Source: Azotobacter chroococcum (GTDB lineage: Bacteria > Pseudomonadota > Gammaproteobacteria > Pseudomonadales > Pseudomonadaceae). From it: 64,000 nt of DNA. The translations under genes and the position numbers were made by a program. The stretch is taken from positions 62,001-126,000 of the forward strand of contig NZ_SMMU01000010.1 of assembly GCF_004339665.1 (NCBI RefSeq). The letters are read 5' to 3'. The notes below the pieces were generated by a model. The model made no database searches. It was not told where the DNA came from and saw only the letters and a list, made by a program, of their open reading frames with translations. Of the stretch, positions 47,878 to 59,801 are shown in pieces. Numbering within the stretch: the stretch's first letter is position 1; the number at the start of each line of letters is the position of its first letter.

Positions 47878-48674
47878 GGCGGCACCTCGAGCATCAGCGG
47901 ATGGGTCAGCGGCAGCATCCAGCGCATCTGCCCCCCGTCCATGCGCTCGCGGCGGGAGTGGTCGACCACCCAGCCGCGCGCCTCGATGTGCCGTCCCGGC
48001 AGGCGCTGCAGAGCGGGCAGGTCGAACAGGCCGAGCCGTTCCGGCTCGATGCGCAGGACCAGCGGCCCGTCCAGCTCGATCCACAGACCGCCGCGATTGC
48101 GCTCGACCCCGCTCACCCGCGCGCGGATCAGGGCAAAGCCGCCACGCTGCAACTGCTCCGGCGTCTTCCAGGCCGGGCGCCGCCAGAGCCCCTCCCGGGC
48201 CGCCCGCGCGTGGCGCTCGGCCTCCTGCAGACAGCCCGCCAGCGCCACGTTCGGCGTCATCGCCACCTGATAGCCTAGCCCCTCGGCAAGCAGCTGCGCC
48301 TCCCAGTTGCGCCCGCGCCCGTCATAGGCATGGGCCAGGGTGCGTCCATAGCGATCCTTGGCCTGAGTCCCCGGCTGCAGGCCGACCCACCTGTCGTTGG
48401 CTGTCACCAGTTGCCGCAGGCGCTCGCGCGCCGCCTCGGCAAAAGGCTCGGCAGGCCGCCCCCGGCGTTCGCGCTCCGGCGTATTGAGGCCGATCAGCCG
48501 CACGCGGCGACCGTCGGCGAGGCGCAGGGTATCGCCGTCCAGCACCTGCTCCACGCGAGCGGTCGACAGTTTGCCCGGTGCCGGACAGAACGCCTGGGCC
48601 GGAAATCCCCAGACGACGGAAACGAAAAAGGCGCCCGCGAGGGGCGCCTTTTTCAGCAGCTCGAAACAGTCCAT
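47874..48674 (-). CDS. Secreted thermonuclease (SNase-like) family protein
   Basis: 266 residues. Signal peptide with cleavage near PAQAFC (about residue 28), then a staphylococcal-nuclease fold: VEQVLDGDTLRLADGRRVRLIGLNTPE (two segments, DGDT at 46-49) and DRYGRTLAHAY, carrying the usual Asp, Arg and Glu active-site residues. The C-terminal 100 residues look like an added OB-type domain. The codons for residues 8-17 coincide with a perfect intrinsic-terminator hairpin, presumably that of rpmE 24 bases upstream. The next gene (M48 peptidase) overlaps by four bases. Confidence 0.88.
   Translation of the reverse strand: MDCFELLKKAPLAGAFFVSVVWGFPAQAFCPAPGKLSTARVEQVLDGDTLRLADGRRVRLIGLNTPERERRGRPAEPFAEAARERLRQLVTANDRWVGLQPGTQAKDRYGRTLAHAYDGRGRNWEAQLLAEGLGYQVAMTPNVALAGCLQEAERHARAAREGLWRRPAWKTPEQLQRGGFALIRARVSGVERNRGGLWIELDGPLVLRIEPERLGLFDLPALQRLPGRHIEARGWVVDHSRRERMDGGQMRWMLPLTHPLMLEVPP
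48625..48653 (-). terminator. Terminator hairpin inside the nuclease signal-peptide codons
   Basis: AAAAAGGCGCCC (48625-48636), loop GCGAG, GGGCGCCTTTTT (48642-48653): a perfect 12-bp stem, symmetrical, so on the minus strand it also ends in a run of T residues. It begins 44 bases after the rpmE stop, the right place for an rpmE terminator, yet lies within codons 8-17 of the downstream gene (KKAPLAGAFF). Confidence 0.8.
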
Positions 48675-48697
48675 CAGGCCGTCCTGGCCATCGGCGC

Positions 48698-48910
48698 TTA
48701 CTTGGCGCCGAACACACCGAAACGCTGCTTGAAGCGGTCGATACGGCCGCCGGTGTCGAGCACCTTCTGCTTGCCGGTATAGAACGGATGGCACTCGGAG
48801 CACACGTCGATGCTGAGGTTCTTGCCCAGGGTGGAGCGGGTCTTGATCACGTTCCCGCAGCTGCAGGTCGCCTCGATCTCGACGTAATTCGGATGGATAT
48901 CGGCTTTCAT
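48698..48910 (-). CDS. rpmE: 50S ribosomal protein L31, zinc-binding form
   Basis: 70 residues. Zinc ligands Cys16, Cys18, Cys37 and Cys40 mark the C+ form, used when zinc is available; a C- paralogue (ykgM type) is not in this window. [20 protein letters not shown] is the typical start. Divergent from priA, as in many gammaproteobacteria. Confidence 0.97.
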   Translation of the reverse strand: MKADIHPNYVEIEATCSCGNVIKTRSTLGKNLSIDVCSECHPFYTGKQKVLDTGGRIDRFKQRFGVFGAK

Positions 48911-49084
48911 GGAAAAGTCCTCGACTCTGGCGTACCGCCACCCGACCCTATGTCAGGCACCGTACGGAAACAGGCGGCGGATGATACCAGAGCACTGCCC
49001 TGATGCAAGCGCGCAAAGCCGGCTGGTCGCCGTACCGATCTCGTTGCCTGCTAAGATCGCTGCTCCCCGCCAAGGACTGCCCGC

Positions 49085-51304
<2,220 letters not shown>

Positions 51305-51455
51305 GACACGAACTCTGGCGCCAGCCGGCCTGTCGATCGGCACGGCCGCCGCCCGGACTCGCACCGGTTGGCAAGCCCGCCCCTGCCGCGGATAATGCCC
51401 GGTTTTCACAACCCGCCTTCCCGGTGCAGCGCCCCTCCGCGGCCACGAGCAGACC

Positions 51456-53195
51456 ATGAAAGACACGATTCGCCAGCTGATCCAGCAAGCCCTGACCCGC
51501 CTGACCGATGACGGCGTGCTCCCCGCGGGCCTGACGCCGGCGATCCAGGTGGAAAACAGCAAGGACAAGAGCCACGGCGACTTCGCCAGCAACATCGCCA
51601 TGATGCTGGCCAAGCCGGCCGGGCTGAAGCCGCGCGAGCTGGCCGAGAAGCTGATCGCCGCGTTGCCGGCCAGTGCCTCGATCAGCAAGGTGGAAATCGC
51701 CGGCCCGGGCTTTCTCAACTTCTTCCAGAACAGCGATGCCCTGGCCCAGCGCCTGCAGCGGGCGCTGGCCGACGAGCGCCTCGGCGTGCGCAAGCACGGC
51801 GACCTGCAGCGCGTGGTGGTCGACCTCTCCTCGCCCAATCTGGCCAAGGAGATGCACGTCGGCCACCTGCGCTCGACCATCATCGGCGACGCCGTGGCGC
51901 GGGTGCTGGAGTTCCTCGGCGACACCGTGATCCGCCAGAACCACGTCGGCGACTGGGGCACCCAGTTCGGCATGCTGCTGGCCCACCTGGAGGAGAACCC
52001 GGCCTCCGCCGAGAGCGAGCTGGCCGACCTCGAACAGTTCTACCGCGCCGCGAAGAAGCGCTTCGACGAGTCCGAGGCCTTCGCCGACCGCGCCCGCGAA
52101 CTGGTGGTCAAGCTGCAGGCCGGCGATGCGGAATGCCTGCGCCTGTGGCAGCGCTTCAACGAGGTCTCCCTGTCGCACTGCCAGGAAGTCTACGAGCGCC
52201 TCGGCGTGCGCCTGAGCGCGGACGACATCCGCGGCGAGAGCGCCTACAACGACGAACTGCCGGGCATCGTCCAGGCCCTGCGCGACAAGGGTCTGCTGAC
52301 CGCGAGCGACGGCGCCCAGTGCGTGTTCCTCGACGAATTCAAGAATGCCGAGGGCAACCCGCTGCCGGTGATCGTGCAGAAGGCCGGCGGCGGCTATCTG
52401 TACGCCACCACCGACCTCGCCGCGATGCGCTACCGCAGCAAGGTGCTCGAGGCCGACCGCGTGCTCTACTTCGTCGACCAGCGCCAGGCCCTGCACTTCC
52501 AGATGGCCTTCGCGGTGGCGCGCCGCGCCGGCTTCGTGCACGAGGGCACGGACCTCGAGCACATGGGCTTCGGCACCATGAACGGCGCCGACGGCCGCCC
52601 GTTCAAGACCCGCGACGGCGGCACGGTGAAGCTGATCGACCTGCTCGACGAGGCCGAACAGCGCGCCTACGCTCTGGTCAAGGGCAAGAACCCTGACCTG
52701 CCCGAGGACGAGTTGCGCAGCATCGCCCGCGCGGTCGGCATCGGCGCGGTGAAGTACGCCGACCTGTCCAAGCACCGCACCAGCGACTACAGCTTCAACT
52801 TCGAGCTGATGCTGAGCTTCGAGGGCAACACCGCGCCCTACCTGCTCTACGCCTACACCCGCGTGGCCAGCGTGTTCCGCAAGCTGGGCAAGGGCTTCGC
52901 CGAGATCGACGGCAGCCTGGTCCTCGAGGCCGACCAGGAGCAGGCACTGGCCGCCCGGCTGGCGCAGTTCGGCGAGGTGCTCGGCAACGTCGCCGAGAAG
53001 GGTCTGCCGCACCTGCTCTGCGCCTACCTCTATGATCTGGCCGGGCTGTTCTCCAGCTTCTACGAGAACTGCCCGATCCTCGCTGCCGACACCCCGGCCC
53101 GCCAGCAGAGCCGTCTGCTGCTGGCCGCGCTGACCGGCCGCACTCTCCGGCAGGGCCTGGAACTGCTCGGCCTGGAAACCCTGGAACGCATGTAA
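51456..53195 (+). CDS. argS: Arginyl-tRNA synthetase
   Basis: Class I aminoacyl-tRNA synthetase. 579 residues: N-terminal Add-1 domain ([17 protein letters not shown]), HIGH-type motif [16 protein letters not shown], and the C-terminal anticodon-binding DALR domain ending ...LGLETLERM. The canonical KMSK is not evident, which is normal for many ArgRS. The ribosome-binding site is weak. The 151-base gap after priA holds no gene. Confidence 0.97.
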   Translation: MKDTIRQLIQQALTRLTDDGVLPAGLTPAIQVENSKDKSHGDFASNIAMMLAKPAGLKPRELAEKLIAALPASASISKVEIAGPGFLNFFQNSDALAQRLQRALADERLGVRKHGDLQRVVVDLSSPNLAKEMHVGHLRSTIIGDAVARVLEFLGDTVIRQNHVGDWGTQFGMLLAHLEENPASAESELADLEQFYRAAKKRFDESEAFADRARELVVKLQAGDAECLRLWQRFNEVSLSHCQEVYERLGVRLSADDIRGESAYNDELPGIVQALRDKGLLTASDGAQCVFLDEFKNAEGNPLPVIVQKAGGGYLYATTDLAAMRYRSKVLEADRVLYFVDQRQALHFQMAFAVARRAGFVHEGTDLEHMGFGTMNGADGRPFKTRDGGTVKLIDLLDEAEQRAYALVKGKNPDLPEDELRSIARAVGIGAVKYADLSKHRTSDYSFNFELMLSFEGNTAPYLLYAYTRVASVFRKLGKGFAEIDGSLVLEADQEQALAARLAQFGEVLGNVAEKGLPHLLCAYLYDLAGLFSSFYENCPILAADTPARQQSRLLLAALTGRTLRQGLELLGLETLERM

Positions 53196-53217
53196 GTAAA
53201 GGGACTTACCCACCAGC

Positions 53218-54069
53218 ATGGCAAAGAACACTGCCCCCAAGCGCGGCGCCAGCCGCACCCCGCCGCCGCACCGGCGAGAGATACCGAGCTGGCTCTGGCT
53301 GGCCTGCGGCCTGGCCGTCGGCGGCTTCGCGATGTTTCTGACCAAGCTCGAGCCCGGCAGCGACGCGATCAAGCGCGACACTGCCGAGCAGTCGCCGAGC
53401 AAGGCGGCGCCGCAGCAGCCGAACAAGCCGAAGTACGACTTCTACACCCTCTTGCCGGAATCGGAGGTCGTGGTACCGCCGACGGCACAACAACAGCCAC
53501 CACAAGCGCAGCCGCAGAGGCCGCCGGAACAGCCGCCAGCCCAGTCGGTGCCACAGCTGCCCCCGGCACAGCAACAGGCACAGCCACCGCAGCAAACGCA
53601 GCAGCAGCAGCAGCAGCAGCAGCAGCTTCCGCCGGCACAGCCGACGCAGCCAGCAGCGCAGCAGCAGGCAGCACAGGCAAAGCCGCCGGCACAGCGCCCG
53701 GCTCAGCAAGCTCAGCAGCCCAAGCTGACGCCGGCCCAGGACGCCGCCCGCGCCGAAGCCCTGCTCAACGGCCGCACACCGCCCGCCGTCACCGCCAAGC
53801 CGCCGGCCCTGGCCAAGCCCGCGCCGGCCACCCACTACTATCTGCAGGCCGGCTCGTTCCGCAGCAAGGCCGACGCGGACGATGCCCGGGCGCGCATCGC
53901 CCTGCTCGGCCAGAGCGTGCGCGTCGAGGTCGGCACCGTGCGCGGCGAAACCTGGCACCGCGTGGTGGCCGGCCCCTTCACCAACCGCCAGCAGCTGGAG
54001 CAGGCGCAGAAGCAGCTGGCCGGCGACGGTTTTCGCAACCTGCTGCCCCAGCAGCGCCAGACGCGCTGA
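53218..54069 (+). CDS. ftsN: SPOR-domain cell-division protein, FtsN-like
   Basis: 283 residues, bitopic. Short basic cytoplasmic N-terminus, membrane segment (WLWLACGLAVGGFAMFL, about 25-41), then a Pro/Gln-rich periplasmic linker (about 60-200) and a C-terminal SPOR domain (about 205-280, opening YYLQAGSFRSKADADDA). The linker contains nine consecutive glutamines encoded by nine identical CAG codons. Position between argS and hslV, as in E. coli, supports the FtsN identity; sequence identity in the linker would not help. FtsN triggers septal peptidoglycan synthesis. Confidence 0.82.
   Translation: MAKNTAPKRGASRTPPPHRREIPSWLWLACGLAVGGFAMFLTKLEPGSDAIKRDTAEQSPSKAAPQQPNKPKYDFYTLLPESEVVVPPTAQQQPPQAQPQRPPEQPPAQSVPQLPPAQQQAQPPQQTQQQQQQQQQLPPAQPTQPAAQQQAAQAKPPAQRPAQQAQQPKLTPAQDAARAEALLNGRTPPAVTAKPPALAKPAPATHYYLQAGSFRSKADADDARARIALLGQSVRVEVGTVRGETWHRVVAGPFTNRQQLEQAQKQLAGDGFRNLLPQQRQTR
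53599..53625 (+). repeat. (CAG)9 microsatellite in ftsN
   Basis: Nine perfect CAG triplets in frame, encoding nine Gln residues within an already Gln/Pro-rich linker. Slippage would change linker length by whole residues without breaking the frame. Confidence 0.95.
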
Positions 54070-54181
54070 ACGCCCGGCCGGCTGCCCACCGCGGCCGGCC
54101 CCTCGCCGTTGAAATCTCCCCGCCGTCACCCCATATAGGCTCCACTCGGGCATTTTCGCCCCGCAGCGTGGAGAGACTCCC

Positions 54182-54709
54182 TTGACCACCATCGTTTCAG
54201 TCCGCCGCCAAGGCAAAGTCGTCATGGGCGGCGACGGCCAGGTTTCCCTCGGCAACACCGTGATGAAGGGCAACGCGAAGAAGGTCCGCCGCCTCTATCA
54301 CGGCCAGGTGCTGGCCGGGTTCGCCGGCGCCACCGCGGACGCCTTCACCCTCTTCGAGCGCTTCGAGGGGCAGCTGGAAAAACACCAGGGGCATCTGGTC
54401 CGCGCCGCCGTCGAGCTGGCCAAGGACTGGCGCACCGACCGCACGCTGAGCCGCCTGGAAGCCATGCTGGCGGTGGCCAACAAGGACGCCTCGCTGATCA
54501 TCACCGGCAACGGCGATGTGGTCGAACCAGAGGAAAGCCTGATCGCCATGGGTTCCGGCGGCCCCTACGCCCAGGCCGCGGCAAAGGCACTGCTGCTGCA
54601 CACCGACCTGTCCGCCCGCGAGGTCGCCGAGACCGCACTGAACATTGCCGGCAGCATCTGCGTCTTCACCAACCAGAACCTGACCATCGAGGAGCTGGAC
54701 CTCGACTGA
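54182..54709 (+). CDS. hslV: ATP-dependent protease subunit HslV
   Basis: Proteasome-like peptidase, two hexamers capped by HslU. 175 residues from a TTG start behind GGAGAG; after Met removal Thr2 (TTIVSVRR) is the catalytic nucleophile. The [14 protein letters not shown] motif and Lys of the KVRRL segment are conserved. The next gene hslU follows in the same direction, so hslVU is an operon, often heat-shock controlled; I see no sigma-32 box I would trust. Confidence 0.97.
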   Translation: MTTIVSVRRQGKVVMGGDGQVSLGNTVMKGNAKKVRRLYHGQVLAGFAGATADAFTLFERFEGQLEKHQGHLVRAAVELAKDWRTDRTLSRLEAMLAVANKDASLIITGNGDVVEPEESLIAMGSGGPYAQAAAKALLLHTDLSAREVAETALNIAGSICVFTNQNLTIEELDLD

Positions 54710-54810
54710 GTGTCCGCCGCCCCTCCGGCCGCAGCCTCGCGGCCGTCGAACAGAACGCCGTGGCGAGGGGTCCCAGACCCGACGCCCTCCGCATGAAGCG
54801 AGCCCTACCC

Positions 54811-56151
54811 ATGTCCATGACGCCCCGCGAAATCGTCCACGAACTCAACCGCCACATCGTCGGCCAGGACGACGCCAAACGCGCCGTCGCCATCGCCCTG
54901 CGCAACCGCTGGCGGCGCATGCAGCTGCCGGCCGAGCTGCGCGCCGAGGTGACGCCGAAGAACATCCTGATGATCGGCCCGACCGGCGTCGGCAAGACCG
55001 AGATCGCCCGCCGGCTGGCCAAGCTGGCCAACGCGCCCTTCATCAAGGTCGAGGCGACCAAGTTCACCGAGGTCGGCTACGTCGGCCGCGACGTCGAGTC
55101 GATCGTCCGCGATCTGGCCGATGCCGCGCTGAAGATGCTGCGCGAGCAGGAGGTGAACAAGATGCGCTTCCGCGCCGAGGACGCCGCCGAGGAGCGCATC
55201 CTCGACGCCCTGCTGCCGCCGGCACGCCAGGGGTTCGGCGACGAGCCGGTGACGCGCGAGGACTCCAACACCCGCCAGCTGTTCCGCAAGCGCCTGCGCG
55301 AGGGCCAGCTGGACGACAAGGAAATCGACATCGAGATCGCCGAAGCGCCCGGCGGCGTGGAGATCATGGCCCCGCCCGGCATGGAGGAGATGACCAGCCA
55401 GCTGCAGAACCTGTTCTCCAGCATGGGCAAGGGCAAGAAGAAGAGCCACAAGCTGAAGGTCAAGGATGCGCTCAAGCTGGTCCGCGACGAGGAGGCGGCC
55501 CGCCTGGTCAACGAGGAGGAGCTGAAGGCCCGCGCCCTGGAGGCAGTCGAGCAGAATGGCATCGTCTTCATCGACGAGATCGACAAGGTGGCCAAGCGTG
55601 CCAACGTCGGCGGCGCCGATGTCTCCCGCGAGGGCGTGCAGCGCGACCTGCTGCCGCTGATCGAGGGCTGCACGGTGAACACCAAGCTCGGCATGGTCAA
55701 GACCGACCACATCCTGTTCATCGCCTCCGGCGCCTTCCACCTCGCCAAGCCCAGCGACCTGGTGCCGGAGCTGCAGGGCCGTCTGCCGATCCGCGTCGAA
55801 CTCAAGGCGCTGACTCCGGAGGACTTCGAGCGCATCCTCACCGAGCCCCACGCCTCCCTGACCGAACAGTACAGCGAACTGCTGAAGACCGAAGGGCTGG
55901 ACATCGAATTCACCGCGGATGGCATCAAGCGCATCGCCGAGATCGCCTGGCAGGTCAACGAGAAGACCGAGAACATCGGCGCGCGCCGCCTGCATACCCT
56001 GCTCGAACGCCTGCTGGAGGAGGTTTCCTTCAGCGCCGCCGACCTGGCCGCCGATCACAGCGGCCGGCCGATCGTGATCGACGCCGCCTACGTCAACAGC
56101 CACCTCGGCGAACTGGCCCAGGACGAGGATCTGTCGCGCTATATCCTGTAA
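54811..56151 (+). CDS. hslU: ATP-dependent unfoldase HslU
   Basis: AAA+ ClpY unfoldase of HslVU. 446 residues. Walker [10 protein letters not shown], the I-domain (about 110-240), Walker [10 protein letters not shown], sensor regions and the C-terminal tail ending SRYIL that docks into HslV. The start [13 protein letters not shown] is supported by the family; 17 upstream in-frame codons are excluded. The 101-base gap after hslV contains no visible gene. Confidence 0.97.
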   Translation: MSMTPREIVHELNRHIVGQDDAKRAVAIALRNRWRRMQLPAELRAEVTPKNILMIGPTGVGKTEIARRLAKLANAPFIKVEATKFTEVGYVGRDVESIVRDLADAALKMLREQEVNKMRFRAEDAAEERILDALLPPARQGFGDEPVTREDSNTRQLFRKRLREGQLDDKEIDIEIAEAPGGVEIMAPPGMEEMTSQLQNLFSSMGKGKKKSHKLKVKDALKLVRDEEAARLVNEEELKARALEAVEQNGIVFIDEIDKVAKRANVGGADVSREGVQRDLLPLIEGCTVNTKLGMVKTDHILFIASGAFHLAKPSDLVPELQGRLPIRVELKALTPEDFERILTEPHASLTEQYSELLKTEGLDIEFTADGIKRIAEIAWQVNEKTENIGARRLHTLLERLLEEVSFSAADLAADHSGRPIVIDAAYVNSHLGELAQDEDLSRYIL

Positions 56152-56166
56152 GCGATCCCCGCCGTC

Positions 56167-56202
56167 GCAGGGTGGAAAACCGCGCAGCGCTTTCCACCCT
56201 GC
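56167..56202. repeat. GCAGGGTGGAAA hairpin repeat after hslU
   Basis: GCAGGGTGGAAA (56167-56178) and TTTCCACCCTGC (56191-56202) are exact inverses around a 12-base loop, 15 bases after the hslU stop. Same family as the elements near 694, 10121 and 26575. Possibly an mRNA 3'-end stabiliser for hslVU. Confidence 0.75.
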
Positions 56203-56234
56203 AGCTCGCCGCCTCACCCTGCGGAGTTCCACCG

Positions 56235-56609
56235 ATGCGCCTGCCCACCGCCATCAAGCTGCACAAGGCCTCGAAGACCCTCGAGCTGCACTACGGTCCC
56301 GACGAGCAGTACCGCCTCGACGCCGAGTTCCTCCGCGTGCACTCGCCCTCGGCGGAAGTGCGCGGCCACGGCCATCCCGTGCTGCAGCACGGCAAGCTCG
56401 GCGTCGGCCTGAGCGGCGTCGAGCCGGTCGGCCAGTACGCCCTCAAGCTGATCTTCGACGACGGCCACGACAGCGGCCTCTACAGCTGGGACTATCTCTA
56501 CCAGCTGGCCCGCGACCACGACCGCCTGTGGCTCGAGTACCTGGCCGAACTGGAGCGCGCCGGCAAGTCCCGCGACCCGGACGAGTCGGTGGTCCGGCTG
56601 ATGCTCTGA
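56235..56609 (+). CDS. DUF971 (GBBH-like N-terminal domain) protein
   Basis: 124 residues. It matches DUF971, the zinc-binding domain also found at the N-terminus of gamma-butyrobetaine hydroxylases; the [15 protein letters not shown] segment and [20 protein letters not shown] are characteristic. In eukaryotes and some bacteria this domain occurs in Fe-S cluster proteins. ATG behind GGAG at eight bases. In Pseudomonas it follows hslU and precedes the pha operon, which is missing here. Confidence 0.85.
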   Translation: MRLPTAIKLHKASKTLELHYGPDEQYRLDAEFLRVHSPSAEVRGHGHPVLQHGKLGVGLSGVEPVGQYALKLIFDDGHDSGLYSWDYLYQLARDHDRLWLEYLAELERAGKSRDPDESVVRLML

Positions 56610-56678
56610 GGCGGGCCGCGGCCGTCCCGCGCCGACTTCGGCGCCTCGACTGCATGGAAACAATCGAGCGCAGGCAGC

Positions 56679-56730
56679 AGGGGGTGTTGACGTTTTGGCG
56701 TGAGCCTATGCCAAAACGTCAACACCCCCT
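56679..56730. repeat. Perfect 21-bp inverted repeat upstream of ubiE
   Basis: The left arm 56679-56699 (AGGGGGTGTTGACGTTTTGG plus C) and the right arm 56710-56730 are exact reverse complements around a 10-base loop (GTGAGCCTAT). It lies 34 bases before ubiE and abuts a TAGAAT that could be the ubiE -10 box (56730-56735). No T-run, so not a typical terminator. Confidence 0.9.
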
Positions 56731-56764
56731 AGAATGGCCGGCACATTTTTCCGGTGCCAGCGAC

Positions 56765-57535
56765 ATGAACGATCCGCGCAAGGGCCGCGAGGCCGAACCC
56801 ACCACCCATTTCGGTTACCAGAACGTCCCGGAAAGCCAGAAGGCGCAGAAGGTCGCCGAGGTGTTCCACTCGGTGGCCGCCAAGTACGACCTGATGAACG
56901 ACGTGCTCTCCGGCGGCCTGCACCGCCTGTGGAAGCGCTTCACCATCGAGTTGTCCGGCGTGCGCCGGGGCAACCGGGTGCTGGACATCGCCGGCGGCAC
57001 CGGCGACCTGACCCGGCAGTTCTCCCGCCTGGTCGGCGAGAGCGGCGAAGTGGTGCTGGCCGACATCAACTCCTCGATGCTCAAGGTCGGCCGCGACCGC
57101 CTGCTCGACAAGGGCGTGGCCGGCAACGTGCGCTTCGTCCAGGCCGACGCCGAGAAGCTGCCGTTCCCCGACAACCACTTCGACGTGGTCACCATCGCCT
57201 TCGGCCTGCGCAACGTCACCCACAAGGAAGACGCCCTGCGCTCCATGCTGCGGGTGCTGAAGCCGGGCGGCCGCCTGCTGGTGCTGGAGTTCTCCAAACC
57301 GTCCAACGCCCTGCTCGGCAAGGCCTACGACGCCTACTCCTTCGCCTTCATGCCGCTGGCCGGCAAGCTGATCACCAACGACGCCGACAGCTACCGCTAC
57401 CTGGCCGAGTCGATCCGCATGCACCCGAACCAGGAAACCCTCAAGGGCATGATGGTCGAGGCCGGCTTCGAGCGCGTCACCTACCACAACATGACCGGCG
57501 GCATCGTCGCCCTGCACCGCGGTCTCAAGCCCTGA
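56765..57535 (+). CDS. ubiE: Ubiquinone/menaquinone C-methyltransferase
   Basis: SAM-dependent C-methylation of the benzoquinol ring in ubiquinone synthesis. 256 residues, family length. The SAM motif [10 protein letters not shown] and the [18 protein letters not shown] end are typical. The ATG gives [19 protein letters not shown]; the ribosome-binding site is weak. First of the ubiE-ubiJ-ubiB run; the ubiJ start shares a base with the stop. Confidence 0.97.
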   Translation: MNDPRKGREAEPTTHFGYQNVPESQKAQKVAEVFHSVAAKYDLMNDVLSGGLHRLWKRFTIELSGVRRGNRVLDIAGGTGDLTRQFSRLVGESGEVVLADINSSMLKVGRDRLLDKGVAGNVRFVQADAEKLPFPDNHFDVVTIAFGLRNVTHKEDALRSMLRVLKPGGRLLVLEFSKPSNALLGKAYDAYSFAFMPLAGKLITNDADSYRYLAESIRMHPNQETLKGMMVEAGFERVTYHNMTGGIVALHRGLKP

Positions 57536-58158
57536 TGCTCGGCACGGCCCTGCTCGCGAGTGCGGAGCACGCACTCAACCGCCTGCTGCGCCTGGACGGC
57601 ACCGCCCAGCCACGCCTGGCGCGGCTGGGCGGCCGCGTGATTGCGGTGCGCTGCACGGCGCCCGAGCTGGCCCTCCATATCCTGCCGAACGCCGACGGCC
57701 TGCGTCTGGCCAGCCACTGGCAGGGCGAGGCCGACTGCACCCTGCACGCGCCCGCCGCGAGCCTGCTGCGCCTGGCCGCCAGCCGGCAGAAGACCGCCAT
57801 CCTGCACAGTCCCGAGGTCCGCCTGGAAGGCGACAGCGCCAGCCTGCTGGCGCTCGCCGAGATCCTCGAGGATCTCGAGCTGGACTGGGAATACGAACTG
57901 TCGCGCTGGCTCGGCCCGGTGGCCACCCAGCTGTTCGCCGGCAGCCTGCAACACGCTACGCGCTGGAGCGGCCAGAGCCTGGCCAGCCTGCGCCAAGACC
58001 TGGCCGACTACCTCGGCGAAGAGTCGAGCACCCTGGTCGGCCGCCACGAAGCCGAGGCCCGCTTCGCCGAAGTCGACGACCTCAGGCTGGCCCTGGACCG
58101 CCTCGAGGCGCGCCTTGCCCGCCTCGCCCACCCACAGGAACCCCGCGACAACGCATGA
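57535..58158 (+). CDS. ubiJ: Ubiquinone biosynthesis accessory factor UbiJ
   Basis: 207 residues with an SCP2 lipid-binding domain (about 15-115, [20 protein letters not shown]) and a C-terminal coiled coil (about 165-200). UbiJ organises the soluble Ubi metabolon and carries the quinone intermediates. Its ATG overlaps the ubiE TGA (TGATG) and its end overlaps ubiB by four bases, as in E. coli ubiE-ubiJ-ubiB. Confidence 0.93.
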   Translation: MLGTALLASAEHALNRLLRLDGTAQPRLARLGGRVIAVRCTAPELALHILPNADGLRLASHWQGEADCTLHAPAASLLRLAASRQKTAILHSPEVRLEGDSASLLALAEILEDLELDWEYELSRWLGPVATQLFAGSLQHATRWSGQSLASLRQDLADYLGEESSTLVGRHEAEARFAEVDDLRLALDRLEARLARLAHPQEPRDNA

Positions 58159-59762
58159 AGCTCCTCGCCGTCCGCCGCCTGCTGCGCATCCAAAGCGTCG
58201 TCGTCCGCTATCGCCTCGACGACCTGCTGTTCGACCTGCCACTGCTGCCCTGGTGGCTGCGTGCGCTCGGCTACTGCCTGCCATGGCGCTGGTTTCCCCG
58301 CGCGCCGAGCGACCAGCCGCGCGGCGTCCGGCTGCGCCTCGCGCTGCAGGACCTCGGGCCGATCTTCATCAAGTTCGGGCAGATCCTGTCGACCCGCCGC
58401 GATCTGCTGCCGCCGGACATCGCCGACGAGCTGGTCTGGCTGCAGGACCGCGTGCCGCCCTTCGATCCGCAGCAGTCCGTGGCGCTGATCGAGGAACAGC
58501 TCGGCGCCCGGGTCGACGAGGTGTTCGCCCGCTTCGACAGCGAGCCGCTAGCCTCGGCCTCGGTCGCTCAGGTGCATGCGGCGCAGCTGAAGAGCGGCGA
58601 GGAGGTGGTGGTCAAGGTGGTCCGCCCGGGCCTCAGGGCGGTGATCCGCCAGGACCTGGCCTGGCTCTACCTGTTCGCCCGGATGGCCGAGGGCGCCTCC
58701 ACCGAAGCCCGCCGCCTGCATCTGGTGGACGTGGTCGGCGACTACGAGAAGACCATCTACGACGAACTCGACCTGCTCCGCGAGGCGGCCAACGCCAGCC
58801 AGCTCAAGCGCAATTTCGAGGGCTCGCCGCTGCTCTACGTACCGCAGGTGCACTGGGAGTGGTGCCGGCCCAAGGTGCTGGTGATGGAGCGCATCTACGG
58901 CGTGCCGGTGACCGACCTGTCCGCCCTCGTCGATCAGGGCACCGACCTCAAGCTGCTCGCCGAGCGCGGCGTGGAGATCTTCTTCACCCAGGTGTTCCGC
59001 GACAGCTTCTTCCATGCCGACATGCATCCCGGCAACATCTTCGTCAGCACCCGCCAGCCCTGGGACCCGCAGTACATCGCCATCGACTGCGGCATCGTCG
59101 GCAGCCTGACGCCGCAGGACCAGGACTACCTGGCGCGCAACCTGCTGGCCTTCTTCAAGCGCGACTACCGCAAGGTCGCGCAGCTGCACATCGACTCCGG
59201 CTGGGTGCCGGCCGACACCCAGGTCAACGAATTCGAGGCGGCGATCCGCACCGTCTGCGAGCCGATCTTCGAGAAGCCCTTGAAGGACATCTCCTTCGGC
59301 CAACTGCTGCTGCGCCTGTTCCAGACCGCCCGGCGCTTCAACATGGAGGTCCAGCCGCAGCTGGTGCTGCTGCAGAAGACCCTGCTCAACATCGAGGGGC
59401 TCGGCCGCCAGCTCTATCCGGAGCTGGACCTGTGGACCACCGCCAAGCCCTTCCTCGAGCGCTGGATGCGCAAGCGCATGAGCCCGAAGGCCATGCTCGA
59501 CAATCTGCAGGGCCAACTGGAGCAGCTGCCGCATCTGGCGCAGATGACCCGCGCGGCGCTGGAAGGCATGGCCCGGCCGGCGCACGGCGCCCCGTCGCCC
59601 CGCGACCGGCACATCCTGCGCCTGCTCGGCGCTGCCCTGCTGGCCGGCGGCGTGCTGCTCGCCAGCCAGGCGCCGCTGAACGCCGCGGATGCCTGGCCGG
59701 GCTGGCTGATGCTCGCCAGCGGCCTCTATCTGCTGGTACGCCGCCAGCGCTTCCCCGACTGA
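58155..59762 (+). CDS. ubiB: Ubiquinone biosynthesis kinase-like protein UbiB
   Basis: Atypical kinase (ADCK/COQ8 group) needed for ubiquinone synthesis. 535 residues. KxGQ motif in [11 protein letters not shown], the Ala-rich nucleotide loop ASASVAQVH, the catalytic DMHPGN, and IDCGIVG in place of DFG. Two C-terminal membrane segments (about 487-505 and 512-528) anchor it. Coupled to ubiJ. Confidence 0.97.
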   Translation: MKLLAVRRLLRIQSVVVRYRLDDLLFDLPLLPWWLRALGYCLPWRWFPRAPSDQPRGVRLRLALQDLGPIFIKFGQILSTRRDLLPPDIADELVWLQDRVPPFDPQQSVALIEEQLGARVDEVFARFDSEPLASASVAQVHAAQLKSGEEVVVKVVRPGLRAVIRQDLAWLYLFARMAEGASTEARRLHLVDVVGDYEKTIYDELDLLREAANASQLKRNFEGSPLLYVPQVHWEWCRPKVLVMERIYGVPVTDLSALVDQGTDLKLLAERGVEIFFTQVFRDSFFHADMHPGNIFVSTRQPWDPQYIAIDCGIVGSLTPQDQDYLARNLLAFFKRDYRKVAQLHIDSGWVPADTQVNEFEAAIRTVCEPIFEKPLKDISFGQLLLRLFQTARRFNMEVQPQLVLLQKTLLNIEGLGRQLYPELDLWTTAKPFLERWMRKRMSPKAMLDNLQGQLEQLPHLAQMTRAALEGMARPAHGAPSPRDRHILRLLGAALLAGGVLLASQAPLNAADAWPGWLMLASGLYLLVRRQRFPD

Positions 59763-59773
59763 CCCGGTTGTCG

Positions 59774-59789
59774 CGACGCCCGTGCGTCG
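59774..59789 (+). other. Small hairpin before hisI
   Basis: CGACGC (59774-59779), loop CCGT, GCGTCG (59784-59789) between the ubiB stop and the hisI ribosome-binding site. A 6-bp stem without T-run; role unknown. Confidence 0.35.
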
Positions 59790-59801
59790 AACGGAGTGGA
59801 T

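Noticed and set aside
53599-53625. CAG triplets as part of a CRISPR or other array
   Set aside because: A simple in-frame codon repeat in a Gln-rich linker; no spacers, no cas genes.
56687-56712. TTGACG ... TATGCC inside the 21-bp inverted repeat as a promoter
   Set aside because: Spacer of 14 bases is too short; TAGAAT just outside the repeat is a better -10.
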